Part shown: in pieces, positions 56,573 to 64,000 of the stretch
How the letters are laid out: each line of letters opens with the position of its first letter
Position numbering within the stretch: the first letter of the stretch is position 1
Source of the DNA: Labrenzia sp. THAF82
Lineage (GTDB): Bacteria > Pseudomonadota > Alphaproteobacteria > Rhizobiales > Stappiaceae
Assembly: GCF_009363435.1 (NCBI RefSeq)
Contig: NZ_CP045354.1
Location: 5,050,501 to 5,114,500, forward strand
Reading direction: 5' to 3'
Length of the DNA: 64,000 nucleotides
Made by a program: the position numbers and the translations under genes
The notes under the pieces: model-generated
The model's database searches: none
What the model was told of the DNA's origin: nothing
What the model saw: only the letters and a program-made list of their open reading frames with translations

Positions 56573-56868
56573 GGTAAGTATCCGGAAATATCAGGAAAAT
56601 CGTCAGGCGCTGAGCGATACGCCATCAGAGGATCAAGCTCAAGCCCATCGCCCGAGACAACAGGCGATTTCGCGCTATTGCCACTGGCTGCTTCAAAATC
56701 GATTGAAAACGGATAGCTGCCCGCAAGTCACCTAGTGTTCCATTGCGGTTCTCAATCTATGGTTTACTGCCATTTGATTGCACAGGAAAAAAATCTATAC
56801 CAGATTTGCCAATCCTTAAGGCTCTATCGGTATTACTTTGGGAACTGGGGCTAATATGAGACACAGAA
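56573..56868. other. Intergenic region between aroC and the GGDEF-EAL gene
   Basis: About 300 bases between divergent genes hold their promoters. I see no third gene and no clear repeat here. A TATGAG frame at 56856 is out of frame with the GGDEF-EAL protein, whose start is therefore a GTG. Confidence 0.5.
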
Positions 56869-59145
56869 GTGCGCATTCGGGGTTGGCTAACAGGTTTGAT
56901 GGTTTTTCTGCTGGCGCCCTGCCTGCTGTTCGCCTCGCTGTGGTTCAAAAACAAATTTGAAAACGTCGAAGCCATTGATCAAAGTCTGCGCGGACTGCAT
57001 CTCATTCAAGCGCTTGGCCCGCTTGTGCAAGAAAAATCCGTCACTGGCTCTCTCGGCAAAGTTCCCCCGAACCTCAGGCAAGAACTGATCGATTTCGGCG
57101 GCGAAAACCTTGCTGACCCTCTTACAAGCCAACTCGATATTTTCCTCAACGAACCCGATGTGAAGACATCTCTCGGGTACGCACAGGAACTGAGTGTGAG
57201 TATTTCCCGCGTTGCAATGCTCGACATGTCGGTATCCTACGAGGCTTCGACGCTCCCAAACCTGGTCAACAACCTGCTTTTTTCGGTGATCATCGAGTCT
57301 TCCAAGATGACCGACGATGCCCGCAGACTGTTCACACGCAAGAAGGTCAACGTCTGGGAGAAGATGTTGATCACCGTACAGGGTGGGAAATTCAAGGCTG
57401 CCGCTGATACAGCCTCACAAATCACGGCAAACTTCATCGACAAGCTGGAGGGACCGGGTTCTGCGGCGCTGCAAAGCAAGACGCAACTTTTCCGGCAGGC
57501 TAATTTCGCCTTCCAATCGGAAGGCAGCAAACTTCTTCGATCAACGATCCTTGCAAAGACCGGCAAGGATGTCGCCGCAGGCCCGATCGCCGAGGTGCAT
57601 CCGGAACTGATGCTTGCAACACTGGCACTTTGGCAGTCGAGCCTGGACTATCTCAATGGCGATCTGGTCAAGCGACGGACCGAAATGCAGCTCGACGTTC
57701 TTCTCGCCGGACTGATCGGCGCGCTTGTGATTGTCGCGGCCTTTGCAATTTCCGTTGCTTTGACAAGGGCACTCGCGGAACGGACCCAACAGGAAATCGA
57801 AAGCCTCGGCTATCATGATCCGCTTACCGGCCTGCCAAATCGTCGTGCGCTTCTCAAAAGAATAAAGACACTTCCCGAACCGGCCCCGAATGCGCGATAC
57901 GGGTTGCTGTTGCTCGATTTGCGGCAATTCAAGAAGGTCAATGATCGTTTCAGTGATCAATGCGGGGATTCGATCCTAAGAAGTGTTGCCGGGCAGCTCG
58001 GTGAAATCGCGGACCCGGAAGACTTCCTGAGTCGCACGGGCGGCACGGAATTCCTGCTGTTCAGACCAGAGCTGACGGACGCAGGAAAGTTCAAAGAGTT
58101 TGCCGAAGAACTGATTCAGGAAATCCGAAAAGAACGGTTTGTTGCCGATCAGAAGGTCAAGATCGAAGCGAATGTCGGCCTACTTATAAGCCGGCGAGGC
58201 GATTGCCTTACAAGCCACACCCTGACAGATGCGGCCCTTGCGTTGAGGTCCGCCAAACAGAAGGGCTACAGTACCTTCGATCTCTTCACGCCGGAAATGC
58301 GCGCAGCCTTTGAGGAACACGGCGAAATTGCCAAGGAATTGCTCAAGGCCATCGAAGAAGGCGTCATCCTGCCGTGGTATCAGCCGCAAATCGATATTCA
58401 CACGGGTGAGATCGTTGGTGCGGAAGCATTGGTTCGCTGGATCGACCACGACGAGGTGCGCTATCCAGGTTCATTTTTGCCTGCAGCAGTCGAAGCCGGC
58501 TACATGGAGCTCATCGAAACGACGGTGCGCACCAACGCCCTTCGCCTTGCCGACAATCTCAGTGGCCGAACACAACGGAATTTCCACCTTGGCCTGAATG
58601 TATCCGCCAGTCTTCTGGCCAGCGCGGAGGCGGTCGACGCACTCTACAAACAAGTCCGTGACATGGGGCTGGAACCGGCAACCGTCAGCCTTGAGATATT
58701 GGAGGCGGTCATGATCGACGAGATCACCGCCGCGCCTATCAAGGAAAACATCGCGCGCCTGTCCGACCTCGGCTTCCACATCGAGCTGGACGATTTCGGT
58801 ACCGGGCACTCAAGCATTTCAAGCTTGAGGGATCTTAAGGTCGATCGCGTAAAAATCGACCGGAGCTTCATTTCCGGGGTCGATCACAAGCCTGCCCTGC
58901 AGAAGTTTACCAGTGCCTTGATAAACCTTGCCAAGAGCCTTGATATCAGCGTCCTGGCAGAAGGTGTCGAAACGGAAGCCGAGCGACAGTGGTTGCTGGA
59001 AAACGGCTGCGATGTCATTCAGGGCTTCCTGATTTCCAAGGCCGTCCCAGAAGACGAGCTGGCAACGCTCATCCTCAAACAGAATTTTTCTGTTAAGGCA
59101 CAGCTGCCCGACCAAAAGTCGATCCGCTCGGTCCGTTCCCGGTAG
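56869..59145 (+). CDS. Membrane GGDEF-EAL protein with degenerate GGDEF and intact EAL domain
   Basis: The 758-residue protein has an N-terminal span (TGLMVFLLAPCLLFASLW), a periplasmic helical domain to about residue 280, a second span, then GGDEF (residues about 320-470) and EAL (about 490-745). The GGDEF signature is GGTEF in RTGGTEFLLF, losing the catalytic Asp/Glu, so cyclase activity is unlikely. The EAL domain keeps EALVRW, LNVSAS, LEILE, ELDDFGTGHSS, VKIDRSF and AEGVETEAERQ, so it should hydrolyse cyclic di-GMP in response to periplasmic input. The start is GTG 56869. Confidence 0.92.
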   Translation: MRIRGWLTGLMVFLLAPCLLFASLWFKNKFENVEAIDQSLRGLHLIQALGPLVQEKSVTGSLGKVPPNLRQELIDFGGENLADPLTSQLDIFLNEPDVKTSLGYAQELSVSISRVAMLDMSVSYEASTLPNLVNNLLFSVIIESSKMTDDARRLFTRKKVNVWEKMLITVQGGKFKAAADTASQITANFIDKLEGPGSAALQSKTQLFRQANFAFQSEGSKLLRSTILAKTGKDVAAGPIAEVHPELMLATLALWQSSLDYLNGDLVKRRTEMQLDVLLAGLIGALVIVAAFAISVALTRALAERTQQEIESLGYHDPLTGLPNRRALLKRIKTLPEPAPNARYGLLLLDLRQFKKVNDRFSDQCGDSILRSVAGQLGEIADPEDFLSRTGGTEFLLFRPELTDAGKFKEFAEELIQEIRKERFVADQKVKIEANVGLLISRRGDCLTSHTLTDAALALRSAKQKGYSTFDLFTPEMRAAFEEHGEIAKELLKAIEEGVILPWYQPQIDIHTGEIVGAEALVRWIDHDEVRYPGSFLPAAVEAGYMELIETTVRTNALRLADNLSGRTQRNFHLGLNVSASLLASAEAVDALYKQVRDMGLEPATVSLEILEAVMIDEITAAPIKENIARLSDLGFHIELDDFGTGHSSISSLRDLKVDRVKIDRSFISGVDHKPALQKFTSALINLAKSLDISVLAEGVETEAERQWLLENGCDVIQGFLISKAVPEDELATLILKQNFSVKAQLPDQKSIRSVRSR

Positions 59146-59151
59146 TCGTTT

Positions 59152-60321
59152 CTACGGAGCGCTGAGCGCCGCTTCACGCTCCTTGAACTCAGCCGCCGCC
59201 ATGGAAAATCCGCCATTTGCGCCGTCAATGAAATGGATGTGCTGGCTTTTGCCGATATCCTCGACGAAACAGGTCATCAAAGCAGCATCCGAGACGTGCA
59301 TGCCAAACACGGCTTCCCTGGCCTTGTAGGCCTTTGCAAGACTGTCCCTGATTGCCGCCAATTGTTCGGCAGTGACATCCAGCACGAGCTGAAGGCTGTC
59401 CCCGATCTTGCGATGATCGGAGTTCAGGCTGAGTTCGTTGAAGTATTTCTTCGGATCAAAAGGCCCCACCCGCCTGCCGGTCGCATAGCCATAGACGAAA
59501 AACACGCATTCAACGAGTGCCATCGACCATCCCCTGAACGTCTTGCCGGCGGATGTCAGATTGACTTCCAGTTTGAGACCACGAGGTGGAAATCTGAATT
59601 TCAGCCGGGGTTCTTCAGCCAGTTTTGTTCTTGCGTCGTCTATCAGTGGATTGAAGCCAATGACACCGGCAACATCGTTCATGATTTCCGGGAGCGATTT
59701 GCGTCCGGTTGGTTTGACAATCAATGACACAATGTGCCCGTTCTGTGCAGGAAGCGGTTCCCACCGACAGGACAAACCATCCAAGGGTGGCAGCTGCGTG
59801 TTTTCCTGTGATACGGCGAACGGCGCACAAGCGTCAGGATCCTTCAGGATCCGGTCGGCCATTGCCAGACCATCTCCCACAATCATCGCAAGGTGATTGC
59901 CTGGGCTCAGTCGGTATTTGCGCAATCGAATGTCGCCCCCGAGCTCCCGGATGTGGGCAACGGGGATCGCAGCTGCACGCAATTCAAGTTCCATGACCTG
60001 TCGGGCTAGATCCGCAACCCCTGCCAGCGCTTCCCGACCGGCTGCGACTTCGCTTGCCGGAACAACCAGCATCGCACCATCGCCACCGAAGACAAAAGGG
60101 ACCCGCTCTCTGCCGACACAATTGAGCACAGCAGCCACGACGGCAGCGCCAACCATGTTGACGTCCTTGTATCGCCCCTCGGCAACAGCATCGCTCGAAC
60201 GGACGATGTCTGCCGCAAGAACACACCAGTCGTCTGGGACCGGGCGGTAATCCTTCAAATCAGCAACGGTGCTGAAGTCGGAAAAACTCGGCAATTCACT
60301 GTAAAAATCATCTGCAGACAC
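59152..60321 (-). CDS. DUF3095 family protein with class III cyclase-like fold
   Basis: The 389-residue protein has the DUF3095 pattern. The N-terminal half looks like a class III nucleotidyl-cyclase palm domain with VLAADIVRSSDAVAEGRYK (metal Asp) and FVFGGDGAMLVVPASE (second Asp), and the C-terminal half has GYATGRRVGPFDPKKYFNEL. The family is uncharacterised in function. Its stop is six bases from the convergent GGDEF-EAL gene. A GTG start at 60321 is used. It may be a nucleotide-binding or cyclase-related protein (inference). Confidence 0.75.
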   Translation of the reverse strand: MSADDFYSELPSFSDFSTVADLKDYRPVPDDWCVLAADIVRSSDAVAEGRYKDVNMVGAAVVAAVLNCVGRERVPFVFGGDGAMLVVPASEVAAGREALAGVADLARQVMELELRAAAIPVAHIRELGGDIRLRKYRLSPGNHLAMIVGDGLAMADRILKDPDACAPFAVSQENTQLPPLDGLSCRWEPLPAQNGHIVSLIVKPTGRKSLPEIMNDVAGVIGFNPLIDDARTKLAEEPRLKFRFPPRGLKLEVNLTSAGKTFRGWSMALVECVFFVYGYATGRRVGPFDPKKYFNELSLNSDHRKIGDSLQLVLDVTAEQLAAIRDSLAKAYKAREAVFGMHVSDAALMTCFVEDIGKSQHIHFIDGANGGFSMAAAEFKEREAALSAP

Positions 60322-60519
60322 GATTTCTGCCCCTGTAACCTTTGGTAGGCTACGTTGCTAAGCGCGTTGCCGATCAGGCGACCGGCCCGGTCTTGGTCAA
60401 ATATTTGTGTTTCGGCAGTCGAATTTTGAAGAGTGCCTGGACAAGAGTTGCGTTCAAAAGAGCCGTCGGTCCAACCCTGGCTTTGCCCTCTGCAGGATCC
60501 TGCCCGCCAGGTCTTGGAG

Positions 60520-61164
60520 CTAGATTTCTTCAAACGCGCCGCGGCGCCAGACAAAGATCTTGTCTTGAGGGACATCCAGTTTCGGTATCCGCTTGGTGTC
60601 CAACCCTTCAAGGTGACCACGCAACACGCGGAACACGCCACCATGTGAGACGACGACTGTCGGGCGGTTGACCGTTTTCAGCCAGGCGCCGATCCGCTCC
60701 GAAAGCATTTTGTAGCTTTCGCCATCAGGGGGGACAAATCTCCACTTGTCGGCCCGCCGCTGAAGGATCAAATCCTGCTCTTCGTCGGCCAACTCTTCCA
60801 AGGTGAAACCTTCCCACGCACCAAAGGTGATTTCCTTCAGCTGATCATCAAGCCTGTAGGTTTCTGCGTCGAGTTCCAGCGCCTGACGCATCAACTCCAT
60901 CGTGGCCCTTGTGCGGCCGAGAGGCGAACTAACGAAATCCAGAGACTGGTGACTAATGCCTTCCGCTTCCAGAAAGGATTTCAGGCGAGCGCCATTGCCG
61001 GTTGCCTGCCCCTTCCCCGTTGCGTTGAGAGGAATGTCCATATGACCTTGCATACGTCCTTCGAAGTTCCAGTCTGTCTGTCCGTGGCGAACAAAAACCA
61101 GAAACTCAGGGTCATGTAGCTTGGGCAGGACGCTCGAAACCGGATTTGGAATGGCGGTTGTCAT
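60520..61164 (-). CDS. Histidine phosphatase-family protein (phosphoglycerate mutase-like)
   Basis: The 214-residue protein has the phosphohistidine motif FVRHGQTDWNFEGRMQGHMD and the second His in VVSHGGVFRVLRGHLEG, the standard histidine-phosphatase layout. It lies downstream of fabI on the same strand with a hairpin between, so a shared promoter is possible. The ATG at 61164 has GGATC upstream; the longer reading to 61212 is rejected. The substrate could be a phosphate ester such as cobalamin or phosphoglycerate, not decided here. Confidence 0.87.
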   Translation of the reverse strand: MTTAIPNPVSSVLPKLHDPEFLVFVRHGQTDWNFEGRMQGHMDIPLNATGKGQATGNGARLKSFLEAEGISHQSLDFVSSPLGRTRATMELMRQALELDAETYRLDDQLKEITFGAWEGFTLEELADEEQDLILQRRADKWRFVPPDGESYKMLSERIGAWLKTVNRPTVVVSHGGVFRVLRGHLEGLDTKRIPKLDVPQDKIFVWRRGAFEEI

Positions 61165-61211
61165 AAAAGATCCAGAACAAAATTTGGGCTTGGCAGCGGG
61201 AAGACCGTGCA

Positions 61212-61240
61212 AAGAAAAATGGCCGGACTAAGCCGGCCAT
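61212..61240 (-). terminator. Intrinsic terminator after fabI
   Basis: On the minus strand ATGGCCGG and CCGGCCAT form a perfect 8-base stem around a 6-base loop, followed by TTTTTCTTT. It lies 10 bases past the fabI stop and would end or attenuate transcription before the phosphatase gene. Confidence 0.8.
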
Positions 61241-61249
61241 TGATCCAAT

Positions 61250-62068
61250 TCAGTCTTTTACGACCGATATATCGGGAGCATCCACTGCCTTCATTCCAAC
61301 GATGTTGTAGCCGCAATCAACGTGCTGGATTTCTCCGGTAACCCCGCGACCGAGGTCGGACAGCAGGAACAGGGCACTATCGCCAACTTCCTCAATTGTC
61401 ACGGTGCGGCGCAGAGGTGAATTGTACTCATTCCACTTCAGAATATAGCGGAAGTCACCGATACCGGATGCAGCAAGTGTTTTGATCGGACCGGCCGAAA
61501 TCGCGTTGACACGAATGTTCTGCGGACCAAGATCCATTGCCAGGTATTTGACGCTCGTCTCCAGCGCTGCCTTTGCAACACCCATGACGTTATAGTGTGG
61601 CATGACTTTTTCAGCGCCATAATAAGTCAACGTCAGGATCGATCCGCCATCGGCCATCAGCTTCTCTGCTCGCTGTGTCACGGCGACCAGCGAATAGCAG
61701 GAAATGTCCATGGTGCGTGCAAAGTTGTCCGAACTCGTCTCGACAAATCGCCCGGTCAGCTCAGCCTTGTCGGAAAAAGCAACGGCATGAACGAGAAAGT
61801 CGATTTTACCCCACTTGTCTTCAAGCGTCTTGAAGACTTCGTCGATCGAAGCTGCGTCGGTTACGTCGCAATGTCCGGCAACAATGGCTCCCAACTGATC
61901 TGCCAGCGGCTCAACACGCTTCTTCAGGGCATCACCCTGATAGGTGAGAGCCAGCTCCGCGCCAGCATCCGCCAGTGCTTTGGCGATGCCCCAGGCGATT
62001 GATTTGTTGTTTGCCACGCCCATGATCAGGCCACGTTTGCCATTCATCAGTCCGCGCGTTTCCGCCAT
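61250..62068 (-). CDS. fabI: Enoyl-[acyl-carrier-protein] reductase (NADH)
   Basis: The 272-residue SDR-type protein starts MAETRGLMNGKRGLIMGVAN with GGAG at six-base spacing. It has the FabI active-site pair Tyr-x6-Lys in HYNVMGVAKAALE and the cofactor motif GVANNKSIAWGIAKAL. It does the last reduction in each round of fatty-acid elongation and is the target of triclosan. The open frame extends 50 codons upstream but with no similarity. Confidence 0.95.
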   Translation of the reverse strand: MAETRGLMNGKRGLIMGVANNKSIAWGIAKALADAGAELALTYQGDALKKRVEPLADQLGAIVAGHCDVTDAASIDEVFKTLEDKWGKIDFLVHAVAFSDKAELTGRFVETSSDNFARTMDISCYSLVAVTQRAEKLMADGGSILTLTYYGAEKVMPHYNVMGVAKAALETSVKYLAMDLGPQNIRVNAISAGPIKTLAASGIGDFRYILKWNEYNSPLRRTVTIEEVGDSALFLLSDLGRGVTGEIQHVDCGYNIVGMKAVDAPDISVVKD

Positions 62069-62238
62069 CGTCATCTCCGAAAAGGATTTCATTACCGCCC
62101 GAATGGGCTGGCATCCTATGGCACAAGGGATTTCTTCCTTCAAGAGACCCGGCGACGGAATGAGCCGTCGACGGCAGCCCGATCTCACACTATGTTGTCG
62201 CGCGAATTTCACTGTCAAACTTAACGAGGAACCCGCGC

Positions 62239-63651
62239 ATGGAGCGTTCCCCCCACGCCGACCGCTTCGCCGAGATTATCGGCGAGGCACATGTTCTGAC
62301 TGACGCAAGCGACCAAGCCCCCTACCTTACAGAGTGGCGCGATCTCTATCAGGGCGTCACATCAATGGTGCTGCGTCCCGGCTCGACTGAAGAGGTGAGC
62401 GCGGTGATGACATATGCCCATCAACATGACTTGAAGGTTGTTCCGCAAGGCGGCAACACAGGTCTGGTCGGTGGACAAATCCCGCAGGAAACCGGGGATG
62501 AGATCGTCCTTTCGCTGTCTCGACTGAACAAGGTTCGTGCAGTCGATCCAGTTGGTTTCACCATAATTGTGGAGTCCGGCGTTGTGCTTGAGACGCTGCA
62601 AAACGAGGCCGAAAAAGTCGACCGGCTGTTCCCCCTTTCGCTCGGCGCACAGGGCTCCTGCCAGATCGGCGGCAACATTTCCACCAATGCCGGCGGCACC
62701 TCCGTATTGGCATATGGCAACACCCGCGACCTCGTTCTCGGGCTCGAAGTTATCCTGCCGACAGGTGAGATTTGGAACGGGCTCCGGACCCTTCGCAAGG
62801 ACAATACCGGTTATGATTTGAAACAATTATTTATCGGCGGCGAAGGCACCCTGGGGATTATTACCGCGGCTTCCCTGAAGCTTTTTCCAAAGCCCAAGAA
62901 GATGGAAGCAGCTTTCGTAGGACTGCCGGACCCTCATGCGGCTCTCAAGCTGTTCACCCTTGCAAAAGCGCAGGCTGGACCCGTCCTGACCGGCTTTGAA
63001 ATCATGCCTCGCATCGGGGTCGAGTTTTGCCTGAACCACCTGGACGGAGCGCGTGATCCCCTTGAAGGGTCACATGCCTGGTACGTTCTCATGGAACTCT
63101 CCAGCGGGTCAGACGCCTTTCCGGTTCGTGATTTGCTTGAAGGCATCTTGGGGGATGCATTCGAAGACGGGCTGGTGGAAGACGCGGCGTTTGCGCAGAA
63201 CCTCGGCCAGGTCCAGGATTTCTGGCACATCCGGCATGGTATGTCGGAGGTTCAGAAAGCTGAAGGCGGATCAATCAAACACGATGTGTCTGTTCCAGTT
63301 GCCTTGATCCCGGACTTCCTGGACAAAGCTGCCGCGGCCGTTGAGGATTTTGTGCCTGGCTGCCGGCCTGTGCCGTTCGGACATATCGGTGATGGCAACA
63401 TCCATTTCAATGTCAGCCAGCCAGTGGGCGCAGACAAGGCAGCCTATCTGGCGCACTGGGACGACATGAATGCCATCGTTCACGGCATTGTTCAGGACTT
63501 TGGCGGCAGCATATCAGCCGAACACGGGATTGGCAGACTGAAGCGGTCGCTGCTGAAGGAAGTGAAAACAGACATCGAGTTGGATCTGATGCAGAGAATT
63601 AAGTCGGCATTCGATCCAAAGGGCCTTCTCAATCCCAAACGGGTTCTGTGA
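62239..63651 (+). CDS. FAD-binding oxidoreductase (D-2-hydroxyglutarate/D-lactate dehydrogenase-like)
   Basis: The 470-residue flavoprotein has a PCMH-type FAD domain (VVPQGGNTGLVGGQIPQETG, GTSVLAYGNTRDLVLGLEV) and a C-terminal FAD-oxidase domain with GHIGDGNIHFNVSQP and SAEHGIGRLK. The layout matches D-2-hydroxyglutarate dehydrogenases and other D-2-hydroxyacid oxidases. It is divergent from fabI. GAGGAA precedes the ATG. The exact hydroxyacid is not decided. Confidence 0.9.
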   Translation: MERSPHADRFAEIIGEAHVLTDASDQAPYLTEWRDLYQGVTSMVLRPGSTEEVSAVMTYAHQHDLKVVPQGGNTGLVGGQIPQETGDEIVLSLSRLNKVRAVDPVGFTIIVESGVVLETLQNEAEKVDRLFPLSLGAQGSCQIGGNISTNAGGTSVLAYGNTRDLVLGLEVILPTGEIWNGLRTLRKDNTGYDLKQLFIGGEGTLGIITAASLKLFPKPKKMEAAFVGLPDPHAALKLFTLAKAQAGPVLTGFEIMPRIGVEFCLNHLDGARDPLEGSHAWYVLMELSSGSDAFPVRDLLEGILGDAFEDGLVEDAAFAQNLGQVQDFWHIRHGMSEVQKAEGGSIKHDVSVPVALIPDFLDKAAAAVEDFVPGCRPVPFGHIGDGNIHFNVSQPVGADKAAYLAHWDDMNAIVHGIVQDFGGSISAEHGIGRLKRSLLKEVKTDIELDLMQRIKSAFDPKGLLNPKRVL

Positions 63652-63688
63652 AGCCTGGCTGAAGCCAACTCGAATTCGTGTGTCAGCA

Positions 63689-63709
63689 GCTGCCGGTCTC
63701 GCCGGCAGC
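63689..63709 (+). terminator. Possible terminator after flavoprotein gene
   Basis: GCTGCCGG and CCGGCAGC form a perfect 8-base stem around TCTCG, 38 bases after the stop. Only a short T-stretch (GGCTTTC) follows, so termination strength is uncertain. Confidence 0.4.
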
Positions 63710-63918
63710 GGCTTTCAAATTGAACTTCTGTTTCTTTTAAACGAAACAAGATTTGGGCGAATTCATTTTCAGATGGACAGTAGTCAGCTTGAATTACTGA
63801 GATTGTCCTTTGGAAAGAGCTCAAAGTGTTGCTCAAGATTTCAGATCGCGACTGAACAAGCACCAACCGTTCAAACCAACAAACGATCAATTGGTAATAC
63901 TGGCGAGACGCCATAATT

Positions 63919-64000
63919 ATGTGCTCGCCTGGGGATAAGAAATTCCTGCACATGTTCGCAAACAAGAAGCAAAGTTCCTTGTTGGCCGGCACGCAGACAT
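63919..64000 (+). CDS. Partial frame running off the window end
   Basis: An ATG at 63919 and another in frame at 63952 (MFANKKQSSLLAGTQT) open a frame that continues beyond the window. The 27 visible codons are too few to name a family, and a ribosome site is not clear. The opposite strand also has a 166-codon frame here that overlaps the flavoprotein gene and is likely a shadow. Confidence 0.25.
   Translation, partial: MCSPGDKKFLHMFANKKQSSLLAGTQT

Noticed and set aside
63492..63992. 166-codon minus-strand frame at the window end
   Set aside because: It overlaps the conserved 3' end of the flavoprotein gene and has no motif or ribosome site, so it is likely a shadow.

Overview
The window reads as chromosome of an alphaproteobacterium of the order Hyphomicrobiales (Rhizobiales). 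A marine Stappiaceae-like member (Roseibium/Labrenzia type) is my best guess. That placement is inference from gene content (many ABC, MFS and DMT transporters, LysR/Lrp/TetR regulators, malate synthase G, a single FabI, the xseB/dxs/tlyA/RlmD-type gene set) and from dense, moderately GC-rich coding. I see no rRNA, tRNA, CRISPR array, prophage or intact insertion sequence.

Layout. 1-4.3 kb: a three-gene oxidation operon (GMC alcohol oxidase, aldehyde dehydrogenase, mandelate-racemase-type dehydratase). 4.3-7.8 kb: an MFS exporter with an overlapping mini-membrane ORF and an ABM-fold protein, a LysE remnant, a DUF1127 protein and a LysR regulator. 7.9-12.2 kb: a complete SBP/fused permease/ATPase importer, followed by about 0.9 kb without a recognisable gene. 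13.1-16.1 kb: a nucleoside-recognition membrane protein divergent from an Lrp regulator with a perfect palindrome between them, a frameshifted GNAT gene and an isochorismatase-fold hydrolase. 16.1-19.4 kb: a TetR regulator, a secreted esterase and two sugar-type permeases without partner subunits. 19.5-29.2 kb: a Cys/His hypothetical protein, malate synthase G, a DMT exporter, a cation/proton antiporter with a cyclic-nucleotide domain, an MscS channel and an ankyrin protein. 29.4-32.9 kb: a fatty-acid oxidation operon.

33.1-48.9 kb is mostly housekeeping: tRNA t6A synthesis (Sua5), an acetylpolyamine-type deacetylase, xseB, dxs, tlyA, an RlmD/TrmA-type methyltransferase and a RibB. A LuxR-type regulator, an MFS carrier and a copper/cytochrome-oxidase assembly cluster (PCuAC, SCO, a 44-residue membrane protein) lie among them. 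49-64 kb: a patatin, an alpha/beta hydrolase, a DHA2 exporter, a dienelactone hydrolase, a LysR/TauE divergent pair, aroC, a GGDEF-EAL protein, a DUF3095 protein, a histidine phosphatase, fabI, a D-2-hydroxyglutarate-dehydrogenase-like flavoprotein and the first bases of one more gene.

I did not find a large undescribed multi-gene system. The observations most worth following are a RibB fused to an N-terminal helix-turn-helix with a strong internal ribosome site and a GTP cyclohydrolase II half that lacks its zinc cysteines; a GNAT gene broken by a 14-base tandem duplication; a TetR-controlled esterase with two orphan ABC permeases; and two intergenic terminators with no assigned gene, which suggest small RNAs.
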